Positions 14,671-20,109 of a DNA stretch of 20,183 nucleotides are shown here, one piece after another (within the stretch, counting starts at the first letter, position 1; every line of letters begins with the position of its first letter). The DNA is taken from positions 1 through 20,183 of the IMG/VR virus record IMGVR_UViG_3300044949_000356. One strand, 5' to 3'. This DNA is from a virus. A program made the translations under genes and the position numbers. A model generated the notes under the pieces. The model did not search any database. It was not told the origin of the DNA and worked only from the letters and a program-made list of their open reading frames with translations.

Positions 14671-14876
14671 TACTGCTGCTCCATCCCGCCAAACAGATCG
14701 TCAACGTCGTCGTCGACCTCTTCAGCCTCCTGAATCTCCTCGATCAGGTCCTCGACCATGTCCTTGGCCTGCTCCGGGTCCTCGATCTCGAACTCTTCAA
14801 GGTAATTCGGGTCCGTCTCCGGCGCACTCACCGAGAAGAAGAACACCCCGCCCTTATATTCCACGCTAAACTGCAT
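14670..14876 (-). CDS. Hypothetical very acidic small protein
   Basis: 68 residues from ATG at 14874-14876 with a GCAGGA sequence just upstream. It begins with a beta-like MQFSVEYKGGVFFFSVSAPE and continues into a strongly acidic helix (YLEEFEIEDPEQAKDMVEDL, then IEEIQEAEEVDDDVDDLF). The net charge is very negative. Small acidic phage proteins often mimic DNA or bind basic host proteins, but nothing specific is recognised here. It is the first gene downstream of the dyad-promoter at 14897-14938 and is coupled to the following gene by TAATG. Confidence 0.7.
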   Translation of the reverse strand: MQFSVEYKGGVFFFSVSAPETDPNYLEEFEIEDPEQAKDMVEDLIEEIQEAEEVDDDVDDLFGGMEQQ

Positions 14877-14896
14877 GATCCTGCCCTCAAAAGGTA

Positions 14897-14938
14897 GAAG
14901 CCGATAGGAATACTACCCTACCGGCTTCCAGAAGTCAA
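14897..14938 (-). promoter_or_regulatory. Promoter with -10 inside a 12-bp dyad (or terminator)
   Basis: Minus strand TTGACT (14933-14938), 17 bases, TAGTAT (14910-14915) is a good sigma70 promoter for the gene starting at 14876. Inverted arms GAAGCCGGTAGG (14917-14928) and CCTATCGGCTTC (14897-14908) flank the -10 exactly, with an 8-base centre. As RNA the hairpin pairs fully (one G-U) and is followed by UACCUUUUG, so it could instead, or also, be a terminator for the RNR/DUF1289 transcript. Confidence 0.6.
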
Positions 14939-15102
14939 GACTTGAAGGCCCTCAGAGGCAGCAGCGCCATGACGGCCCGCCGTTCCTCATCAGTAAATCC
15001 GCGCCAACCCGCCAACTCCTCAAGAGTACGATGGCAGGAGGCACAGCAAGCAGGCTCAACAGCCCGATTAACACTACACTTTCCATTACACGGGCTCTCC
15101 AC
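14935..15102 (-). CDS. DUF1289-like Cys-rich small protein
   Basis: 55 residues from a GTG at 15100-15102, one base after the RNR stop, so it is probably translationally coupled; a TTG at 15150 would extend it into the RNR gene and looks less likely. The order SPCNGKCSVN, then CCASCHRTLEELAGWRGFTD, then EERRAVMALLPLR matches the DUF1289 layout (SPC...C......C.gC.RtldEia.W...sd.e...vl..lp.R), including the four spaced cysteines. DUF1289 proteins are small, widespread in Pseudomonadota and of unknown function; the cysteines suggest metal or Fe-S binding. Its presence beside an RNR in a phage raises the possibility of a redox or metal role, but that is speculation. Confidence 0.75.
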   Translation of the reverse strand: MESPCNGKCSVNRAVEPACCASCHRTLEELAGWRGFTDEERRAVMALLPLRAFKS

Positions 15103-15103
15103 C

Positions 15104-17131
15104 TTAGCGGATGGGGCAGGCGCCGGTCGCACACTCGCTCCCGGTGTCAATTTCGAACTCCTGCTCGTCCTTATCGCCCACTTCCACCCCCTGCTGACCG
15201 CCTTCCAGCGGCTTCAAGGTGCCTGCATAGGCCCGGAACGTCGCCTCATCCACCACTTCCTGCGGCAAATACAGGTAGCCGAGGTCCTTGGCAGTCTTAG
15301 TCGGGTCAGTCCGGTACAGGAAGCTCACACCAACGTAGTGATCCCAGTTCTTATGCAGCCATTCCGCCGCCGCACCCGCCTCTTCAGGGCTGTAGCTGAT
15401 GGTGACCGAGCAATTATGGTCAACATAGTGGTCCATCAGCAGCTTATAGCGGTCCAACTGCACCGTTGCCGGCTCCAGATTGACGAACTTCCCATCAACC
15501 TCGTCGAACTTGACGTTCTCATAGGCCACGGGGAAGGTCACCAACACCGCATCCGGGCTGGACGGGTCCTGAAACACCCGATAGTTCGCCGCAATCAGCT
15601 TCTCAACATACGGATCGTGCTTGCTGAACCGCACATTGTTGAAAATGAACTTGCCCAGCGGCTTATGCACACCCTCAGTCGTGTCCATAATCTTGCTCAG
15701 GGTGCCCGACGGCTTGACCGTCGTGACAGCCTTCGGCCGGGGCAGCCCCAACTCGTCGGCCATCTTGTACGCCGCCGTCTTCGCAACCAGCTTCAGCGTC
15801 TGCCAAGCCTTCGGATCGTCAGCAAACTCCCACTCAGCAACGCCCGTAATGCCCACGCCGCACAGCCGGAGGAACTCGTTGTTCTCATGCCACGCACGCT
15901 GAAGCACACCGTCCACCAGATTCACACAGGTCTGGCGGTAATTAGCACGGGCCAGCAGTTCAGCCGTGCGCCACAGGCGATTCACAGCCACCCCATTGTA
16001 GTGGCTCAGGTTGATTTCAACCAGATTACAGAAGCCCTTGTTGGGCAGCAGGATTTCGGCGCAGGGATTCACGCCCGAAATCCACGGGGCGCTACGCTTA
16101 CCTTCCACCATATTAATGAAGCCAGGCTCCGAGCCACCGGCTTCCTGCATCAGATCGAACAGTTCCGTGATGTCGCCCTGCGTGGGACGCGACTTGAACA
16201 TCACCGAGTTGTTGGACTGCTGCCGGTGGAAGTTGTTATGAACCCAGAAGTCCTTCTTCGCCTTGGCGAACTCCACCCACTCCGGGTCGCCATGCGGAAC
16301 CAGTGCAATCTCAGCCGAACGGCGGCTAGAAAGCGTGGTGCCAAGGTGGTTGAGCAGATCGAGGATGTCGATGCGGCTCAGAAGCTGGCCCGCCCGCTTG
16401 TTGAGAACTTCCGCAATCCGCTCCATCGCGGGCGCGAAAGTCTCGTCGCCGCTCGAAATCCAGCCATACCCACGCAGGCGCTGACCAGCCGGACGAATCT
16501 GCGTGAAGTCAAGACGAAGCACATCCGCCTTCCGCTTACCCGCCAGCACCTTACCAACCGACTTCGCCCACGCCTCGGCGCTGTCACCCACACTAATAGT
16601 CCAGACGGTCTTGCCGTTTTCCTGCGTGTAGGTCTCGACGTTGGTCTCGCGGCCCTTCTTCTGCTCCAGCAGGTGACGTTCGCTGCGCACCAACTGAATG
16701 TCCATCGGCGTCGTGAACCCGTTCAGCGTCCCAACGACCGGCTCGAAGCCGACGCCACAACCCTGCAACAGCAGCCAGAACGCATCCACCACATCATGCA
16801 CGGTCTCGATCTTCGTGAACGCGCAGTTGAACATGCTGGCCTCACGGCGCTTTGCAACTTCCGTGCCACCAAGCCACAGCGTCCGCCCGCTCACCGACCC
16901 AGCCCGGGTCAGCAGCACCTCACGCAGTTCCTCAAGCTCGTCTTCCTGCATGATATCCAGCGGCTTATCGCCCAGAGCCCGCTGCCACAGCCAACGCTGA
17001 TGGCTAATCACCCGACCAACAATATCGTCCCACGACTCAAAGCCACCACCCTCGGTCGGGCGGGCATAGGTACGACGAATGATAGTGGCAGCGCGCGCGG
17101 ACGGCATGCGCGGCTCTTCGAAGTTACGCAT
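15104..17131 (-). CDS. Adenosylcobalamin-dependent (class II) ribonucleotide reductase
   Basis: 675 residues from the ATG at 17129-17131, chosen for the AGGAG six bases upstream; a TTG two codons earlier has no such signal. It reduces ribonucleotides to deoxynucleotides using coenzyme B12. Against the Lactobacillus leichmannii monomeric enzyme (739 residues), C103 (FNCAF) and C368 (GFCNL) match the active-site disulphide pair, and NPCAEI (355-360) holds the thiyl radical cysteine C357 and glutamate E359. The spacing C357-C368 is 11, as in the reference. TVKPSGTLS (471-479) is the phosphate-binding segment, and the C-terminal CATGACP carries the re-reducing pair C667/C672, again five apart. 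All catalytic residues are present. It follows thyX by 54 bases and supplies dNTPs for phage replication independently of oxygen and of a second subunit. Confidence 0.95.
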   Translation of the reverse strand: MRNFEEPRMPSARAATIIRRTYARPTEGGGFESWDDIVGRVISHQRWLWQRALGDKPLDIMQEDELEELREVLLTRAGSVSGRTLWLGGTEVAKRREASMFNCAFTKIETVHDVVDAFWLLLQGCGVGFEPVVGTLNGFTTPMDIQLVRSERHLLEQKKGRETNVETYTQENGKTVWTISVGDSAEAWAKSVGKVLAGKRKADVLRLDFTQIRPAGQRLRGYGWISSGDETFAPAMERIAEVLNKRAGQLLSRIDILDLLNHLGTTLSSRRSAEIALVPHGDPEWVEFAKAKKDFWVHNNFHRQQSNNSVMFKSRPTQGDITELFDLMQEAGGSEPGFINMVEGKRSAPWISGVNPCAEILLPNKGFCNLVEINLSHYNGVAVNRLWRTAELLARANYRQTCVNLVDGVLQRAWHENNEFLRLCGVGITGVAEWEFADDPKAWQTLKLVAKTAAYKMADELGLPRPKAVTTVKPSGTLSKIMDTTEGVHKPLGKFIFNNVRFSKHDPYVEKLIAANYRVFQDPSSPDAVLVTFPVAYENVKFDEVDGKFVNLEPATVQLDRYKLLMDHYVDHNCSVTISYSPEEAGAAAEWLHKNWDHYVGVSFLYRTDPTKTAKDLGYLYLPQEVVDEATFRAYAGTLKPLEGGQQGVEVGDKDEQEFEIDTGSECATGACPIR

Positions 17132-17185
17132 CAACAACTCCTATATCAGGTGAACAACCACTATACCAAAAACCAGCCCACTTTA

Positions 17186-17824
17186 CTACCGCGCTGCGGT
17201 CAGGGCTGCCCACGAAAACGGGAAAAGCTCTGCCATCTTAGGCCCAATCTTCTCCACAACCTCGCGGGTCTCACGCTGCGCATCAGGCTTGACCCGAAGG
17301 CCCCACACCCGCGCCCAGCCCAACAGACTACCAGTCCAGTGCCACTCAGTATACATGTTCTGCGGCAAAATCATCCGCGCCTGTTCCGCGCAGCAGCCTT
17401 CCGCAACCATGCGCTTGTAATCCCATACCAGCGACCGGGCCGCAATATCCACCCGCTCCGTAACACCGTACTTATCCTGCCACTGATCGTCCGTGCTACC
17501 CTGCTTGATATCCTCAGAGCCCCGGCGCCACTCCTTCGGCCAGTACAGTTCCGGCGTATCCTTGACGTACCGGCGGCTGATCTCGCTCCACACGAAACCA
17601 ACCTGATGCTTCGCCAACTGGCGAGCCACAAAGATAGGCGCCTTGAAGTGGAAGCTCACATGCGGATGCGCGAACGGCAACTCATGCTTATGCCGCGCCA
17701 GATAGCTCAGAAGCCGGCCATCCTTCTCAGGCCGGAACTCCTGCACCCGCTTCCCAAACGACACGCGGGCCGCGTTGACAACCGTCAGGTCGTCCCCGTA
17801 GTGGCCCAGATAGGTCACATCCAC
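17186..17824 (-). CDS. thyX: Flavin-dependent thymidylate synthase ThyX
   Basis: 212 residues from a GTG at 17822-17824 with GAGGAG eight bases upstream. ThyX makes dTMP from dUMP using FAD, NADPH and methylene-tetrahydrofolate. The N-terminus has VVNAARVSFGK (family: vv.aARvsf.k). The ThyX signature region is RQLAKHQ (68-74) followed by VGFVWSEISRRY (75-86). The usual RHRxxSxNExSxRY motif is therefore altered to KHQ, the Asn before the conserved Glu is Ser, and there is one extra residue. KHQ-type variants are, from memory, common among phage ThyX proteins. AEQARMILPQNMYTEWHWTG (146-165) matches the ExxRxxLP...t...w C-terminal motif. Its stop is followed by 54 bases and then the RNR gene, so the two probably form one dNTP operon. 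Confidence 0.93.
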   Translation of the reverse strand: MDVTYLGHYGDDLTVVNAARVSFGKRVQEFRPEKDGRLLSYLARHKHELPFAHPHVSFHFKAPIFVARQLAKHQVGFVWSEISRRYVKDTPELYWPKEWRRGSEDIKQGSTDDQWQDKYGVTERVDIAARSLVWDYKRMVAEGCCAEQARMILPQNMYTEWHWTGSLLGWARVWGLRVKPDAQRETREVVEKIGPKMAELFPFSWAALTAAR

Positions 17825-17853
17825 CGATAGCTCTCCTCGTTGATGGGAGGCGC

Positions 17854-17882
17854 AATTTAATGCTAGACTCTCAGCTTGTCAA
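17854..17882 (-). promoter_or_regulatory. Sigma70-type promoter of thyX-RNR
   Basis: A perfect -35 TTGACA (17877-17882), a 17-base spacer and TAAATT (17854-17859) on the minus strand lie 30 bases before the thyX start. On the opposite strand an overlapping TTGATG-18-TAGACT with an extended TGC is also visible (17840-17869), so the spot may fire both ways; the plus-strand version is weaker evidence. Confidence 0.65.
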
Positions 17883-18131
17883 GGAAGGGGAGGTCCTCAC
17901 GAATTGGACTTCCGGCGTACTGGCATCTCGACGGCCGGGCATTCCCAGCCGTATCCAGATCGCAGACGGGGCTACTGTCCCAGCAGGCAGGACAACCCCG
18001 AAAAAGGTGGGCGGGCCCCCTACAGTTTAGTGGATGACCCGCCCTTGAAGCGGGGTTTCCCCCGCCTAGCCACACAACAAGGAGACACTTGCTTAGTTCT
18101 AGTACGCCAGCCCGATGCGACTCTGCTGACA
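17883..18131 (-). ncRNA. Highly structured thyX leader or noncoding RNA
   Basis: About 250 bases without a convincing gene, transcribed leftward if the promoter at 18138-18166 is active. Clear hairpins are a GAAA tetraloop stem at 18048-18067, a terminator-like stem at 18009-18044, a two-part stem at 17967-18000 (CGGGG/CCCCG around GTCC/GGAC) and a 9-bp stem at 17931-17952. In several stems a pair that is G-U on the minus-strand RNA would be a C-A mismatch on the plus strand, favouring the minus orientation; a further hairpin at 17889-17913 favours plus. I do not recognise a known RNA family. It could be one 5' leader of thyX or a separate small RNA. Confidence 0.45.
18001..18067 (-). terminator. 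Attenuator-like terminator with alternative stems
   Basis: Minus-strand RNA order: GCGGGG (18060-18065), GAAA, CCCCGC (18050-18055); then GGGCGGG (18038-18044), a 22-base loop, CCCGCCC (18009-18015), ACC and five U (18001-18005). The CCCGC at 18050-18054 can pair either back to GCGGG in the tetraloop stem or forward to GCGGG at 18038-18042, which would break the terminator. This is the classic anti-antiterminator, antiterminator, terminator layout. Confidence 0.5.
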
Positions 18132-18137
18132 AGAAGC

Positions 18138-18166
18138 AATATAGTACACCCGCACCCATTTGTCAA
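18138..18166 (-). promoter_or_regulatory. Strong sigma70-type promoter, leftward
   Basis: Perfect TTGACA (18161-18166), exactly 17 bases, then TATATT (18138-18143; five of six to consensus). It is the best promoter match in the window. It reads into the structured leader and, if the terminator is passed, into thyX. It diverges from the plus-strand promoter at 18203-18231; between them lies a GC-rich near-palindrome (18179-18198, GAGGGACCC...GGGCCCTC) that could be an operator. Confidence 0.7.
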
Positions 18167-18202
18167 GCGTCGCTACGCGAGGGACCCGCCGGGCCCTCCC
18201 AC

Positions 18203-18231
18203 TTGATTTCCCCCTTGACCTATGCTATATA
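18203..18231 (+). promoter_or_regulatory. Divergent rightward promoter
   Basis: TTGATT (18203-18208), 17 bases, TATATA (18226-18231). It faces right into the repeat-rich region and the two small plus-strand genes. Together with the promoter at 18138-18166 it forms a divergent control pair, as at phage early regions. Confidence 0.5.
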
Positions 18232-18270
18232 GGACTCTACCCTGCCGAAATGCACCCTTTTGCCAGAGTA

Positions 18271-18535
18271 GGTGAGAAGCCCCGCGCAGTGAGAAAGTCC
18301 AAAAGCCTTCCTCCCTCCCGGCGCCCAGCTAAGTCATTGAAATCATTGGCAAAGTGAGAAGGTGAGCGAGTGAGCGCGTTTTCCCAACCTTTTCTATATA
18401 ATACTCTTTCTTCTTCTCTCATAAAAAGGGTACGCTCACCATTCTCACTTCCTCACCTTCAGGGCTTACGCCCTTGATATACAACGCTTTTTACGGTGAG
18501 AATCCCCGGTGAGCGTTACGCTCCCGTAACTCACC
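18271..18535. repeat. GGTGAG-type repeat cluster around AT-rich core (candidate origin/operator)
   Basis: About eleven copies of (G/A)GTGAG plus AAx or CGx. Plus-strand copies start at 18271, 18288, 18353, 18361, 18369, 18495 and 18508; inverted copies (CTCACC/CTCACT) lie at 18433-18440, 18441-18449, 18451-18457 and 18529-18535. Composite AGTGAGAA...GGTGAGCG units at 18353-18368 and 18433-18449 are inverted about an AT-rich, pyrimidine-rich core (18379-18430) that holds a perfect TATAAT (18397-18402). A dyad at 18508-18535 has arms GGTGA..GTTACG and CGTAACTCACC. Iterons plus an AT-rich element suggest a replication origin; an operator array is the alternative. Confidence 0.6.
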
Positions 18536-18543
18536 TGGCCCCC

Positions 18544-18672
18544 GTTGGACGGCGACCGGCGTTGCGCGGCGTTGCGCGCGGTGACATTTGCCCCCGTCGA
18601 AAGTCTGCGTCTGGGTACGGGATCGTTACGAATGCGGAATAAATTATGTGCTTGACGTTGGACGGCGACCGG
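18544..18672 (+). repeat. 16-bp direct repeat GTTGGACGGCGACCGG
   Basis: Identical copies at 18544-18559 and 18657-18672, 113 bases apart. The second overlaps the -35/spacer of the promoter at 18652-18680. A short tandem repeat GTTGCGCGGC/GTTGCGCGCG lies just after the first copy (18561-18580). These may be protein-binding sites. The stretch between has no supported gene. Confidence 0.65.
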
Positions 18673-18680
18673 GCTAGAGT
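18652..18680 (+). promoter_or_regulatory. Promoter of the two small plus-strand genes
   Basis: TTGACG (18652-18657), 17 bases, TAGAGT (18675-18680), followed 14 bases later by AGGAGG and a start codon. The 16-bp repeat copy lies from the last base of the -35 through the spacer, a position suited to repressor or activator binding. Confidence 0.6.
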
Positions 18681-18705
18681 GGCAGCGTTGCATAGGAGGT
18701 TGCGT

Positions 18706-18915
18706 ATGTTGAAGTGGTTCAAGCCGGAGTACCGGATCATACGGAATAGGTTCGGGTCTTTTGAAGCGCAGTCCCGGCGCTGGTGGTGGCCCTTTTGGAC
18801 TCATGTTCCTGGGACGCGCACTCGGTCTGCGGTAGAGACGGAGGTCAGTCTGACTGTGTGCCTGGAAATTAAGAGGGGCCACGAAGAGGAAATTCAGTAC
18901 CTGGGGCGCCTGTGA
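18706..18915 (+). CDS. Small hypothetical protein, Trp/Arg-rich
   Basis: 69 residues from the ATG at 18706-18708, six bases after a perfect AGGAGG (18694-18699); an upstream ATG at 18646 lies before the promoter and is rejected. It begins MLKWFKPEYRIIRNRFGSFE, continues AQSRRWWWPFWTHVPGTRTR and ends with a beta-like SLTVCLEIKRGHEEE stretch. The YrIi...FG.fe.Qsr..wWpfW pattern is familiar from short phage early-region proteins of unknown function. There is no catalytic motif. Its stop overlaps the ATG of the next gene (TGATG), so the pair is an operon running opposite to the rest of the window. Confidence 0.78.
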   Translation: MLKWFKPEYRIIRNRFGSFEAQSRRWWWPFWTHVPGTRTRSAVETEVSLTVCLEIKRGHEEEIQYLGRL

Positions 18916-19085
18916 TGGCGATTCCGTTGAGGGTGGTGCAGTATTATAGGCTTGATGAGCAGGGCGAGAGGGAGTATGTGGGGTATAAGTTGCAGGTAAC
19001 GACGGCGCATGGGTGGGCGGATGTGCCCATTGTTAATGTGGAGCAGGGAAAGGAGCCTGAGTCGGGGATTATGGCAAAAGTGTGA
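18915..19085 (+). CDS. Small hypothetical protein
   Basis: 56 residues; the ATG at 18915-18917 shares its A with the preceding stop. It begins MAIPLRVVQYYRLDEQGERE and continues YVGYKLQVTTAHGWADVPIV before a charged tail ending MAKV. It looks like a single small beta sheet with a conserved-looking W-x-D-V-P. The family is not recognised. GC skew on its coding strand is strongly G-rich. The overlap with the upstream gene and the codon bias argue that it is real although short. Confidence 0.7.
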   Translation: MAIPLRVVQYYRLDEQGEREYVGYKLQVTTAHGWADVPIVNVEQGKEPESGIMAKV

Positions 19086-19413
19086 CAAAGTCTAAAAAAT
19101 TGCGCGACTGTGGTAGGGGTATCCTGACAAAAAACACAGCCGGCTAGAATTTTCCAGCCCCCACTGGGCCTACCCTTCGCGCTGGGAAAAAATGCCTAGG
19201 ACGGGAGTCTGGTTCGGGGCCGGAACGGCGCTGGCCGGAGCAGGGCTGTTGCGGGGCCGGAAGGAATAAATGCCTGGGAAAACATTCCTAGCAGGGGGCA
19301 GCAAAAAACCCCTAGGCCGGTTGACCTAGGGGCCTTTCGTTCTGGGGCCGACCCGTTGCGTCCGGGGCCGGGGTGGAAAGGGGCCGGGCCGTACTGGCCT
19401 AGCCCCTAGCCTA
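19086..19413. other. Convergent intergenic region
   Basis: 328 bases without a supported gene, between convergent units. It holds the terminator at 19309-19332, five GGGGCCG(G/A) copies (19216, 19253, 19344, 19364, 19380) all on the plus strand, and two related A-rich elements (19184-19200 and 19263-19278) of the form GGRAWAAATGCCTRGG. Confidence 0.6.
19303..19336. terminator. Bidirectional Rho-independent terminator
   Basis: A perfect 8-bp stem CCCCTAGG (19309-19316) / CCTAGGGG (19325-19332) around CCGGTTGA. On the minus strand it is followed by six U (A6 at 19303-19308), a strong terminator for the gene ending at 19414; on the plus strand by CCUUUCG, weaker, for the small genes ending at 19085. 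Confidence 0.85.
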
Positions 19414-19932
19414 TCAGGCAGCGCGCTTTCCCTTCCGCGTGATCGTGACACCGTGCGCCGCGCTCAGTCGGGCCGCCACGCTAAACGGGCCGGGGGCCGT
19501 CTTAGCCTTGGGCGCCACGGGGGCCGCCTTCACAACGGGGGCCGGGGGCGCCTTAGCCTTGGGGGCCGGAGGAGCCGGGGGCGCCTTGGGGGCCTTGGGG
19601 GCCGCCTTAGATGCGGCAATCATGCGCGCCACCATCTTTTGCATCCCGGGCCATGCCGCCAATGCATCAAGCGTGCCGGCGCCGCTCAGAATGGCCAGCG
19701 CCCAAGCCTCGGCATTGGCCACTTCGCTATCGTCCTCGACGTTGCCGGCTTCAAACGCGGCGGCATCACAGGAAAGCACCCCCCGCAGGATGCCGCGCAC
19801 GTTCAACGCCTTTGGCAAATCGCCCCGTCCGCCGGCCGCCTTGAATGCCTCGACGATAACGGCGCGGATCGTCGCAACGCCTTCCGCCGGAACCATGAAG
19901 TCGGCCCAATCCTTCACGTCATTGCGTGCCAT
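19414..19932 (-). CDS. Hypothetical protein with Ala/Pro/Lys-rich basic tail
   Basis: 172 residues from the ATG at 19930-19932, with GAGAGGA eight bases upstream; the frame continues 96 bases further but without a better start. Residues 1-105 look globular and helical (DWADFMVPAEGVATIRAVIV, EAFKAAGGRGDLPKALNVRG, then ANAEAWALAILSGAGTLDAL and WPGMQKMVARMIAASK). Residues about 107-150 are Ala/Pro/Lys repeats, reminiscent of histone H1 or AlgP-like tails. The C-terminus is PFSVAARLSAAHGVTITRKGKRAA, basic. The tail predicts nucleic-acid or polyanion binding. I do not recognise the N-terminal domain. A strong terminator follows directly, so it is transcribed as the end of its unit. Confidence 0.78.
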   Translation of the reverse strand: MARNDVKDWADFMVPAEGVATIRAVIVEAFKAAGGRGDLPKALNVRGILRGVLSCDAAAFEAGNVEDDSEVANAEAWALAILSGAGTLDALAAWPGMQKMVARMIAASKAAPKAPKAPPAPPAPKAKAPPAPVVKAAPVAPKAKTAPGPFSVAARLSAAHGVTITRKGKRAA

Positions 19933-19999
19933 CTGATTAATCCTCTCTGCGCCCCTTGGCCGGGGCTCGGCGCCTTCGCTCCATTGCGTCGGCGGCGCC

Positions 20000-20028
20000 C
20001 ATCTCGGCGCAAGGCAAAATCCTGTCAA
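20000..20028 (-). promoter_or_regulatory. Possible promoter of the basic-tail gene
   Basis: Perfect TTGACA (20023-20028) with a poor -10 (GAGATG, 20000-20005) after 17 bases, about 70 bases before the start at 19932. The -35 is convincing, the -10 is not. Confidence 0.35.
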
Positions 20029-20109
20029 TCCCTCTTCGCCGAAAATAACGCATTTGTAATCCCGCGTTCCCGGTCCGTTCGCCTGTTGTTCATGTTCCGT
20101 TGCCTTCTG

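Noticed and set aside
17138-17185. Separate promoter directly before the RNR gene
   Set aside because: The only TATA-like sequence overlaps the ribosome binding site (TATAGGAG), which would place the transcript start past the ribosome site.
14942-17830. 962-codon open frame on the plus strand
   Set aside because: It lies exactly opposite the DUF1289, RNR and ThyX genes, whose protein motifs are clear. Its translation is Arg/His/Leu/Pro rich without motifs. It is an antisense shadow of biased codons.
17883-18131. Cobalamin riboswitch controlling the B12-dependent RNR
   Set aside because: The conserved B12-box (GCCACUG-type) and the expected receptor core were not found on either strand. The switch-like stems are real, but this ligand class is not supported.
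17863-18159. 98-codon minus-strand frame in the structured leader
   Set aside because: No ribosome binding site at its GTG/TTG-type start, Cys/Trp/Pro-rich unnatural composition, and it runs through perfect hairpins better explained as RNA structure.
18237-18422. 61-codon minus-strand frame across the GGTGAG repeats
   Set aside because: It spans the repeat array, has no recognisable family and no clear Shine-Dalgarno. It was left out, although a small gene here cannot be wholly excluded.
18461-18474. Terminator AGGGC-TTAC-GCCCT
   Set aside because: Short 5-bp stem with no adjacent T run; the T5 stretch lies 14 or more bases downstream.
18271-18535. CRISPR array
   Set aside because: The repeats are only 8-9 bases, in both orientations, with irregular spacing; no 24-40 base direct repeats with uniform spacers and no cas genes.
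18466-18882. 138-codon minus-strand frame
   Set aside because: It opposes the plus-strand promoter, the ribosome binding site and the real small gene at 18706-18915; its translation is Arg/Pro/Ser rich.
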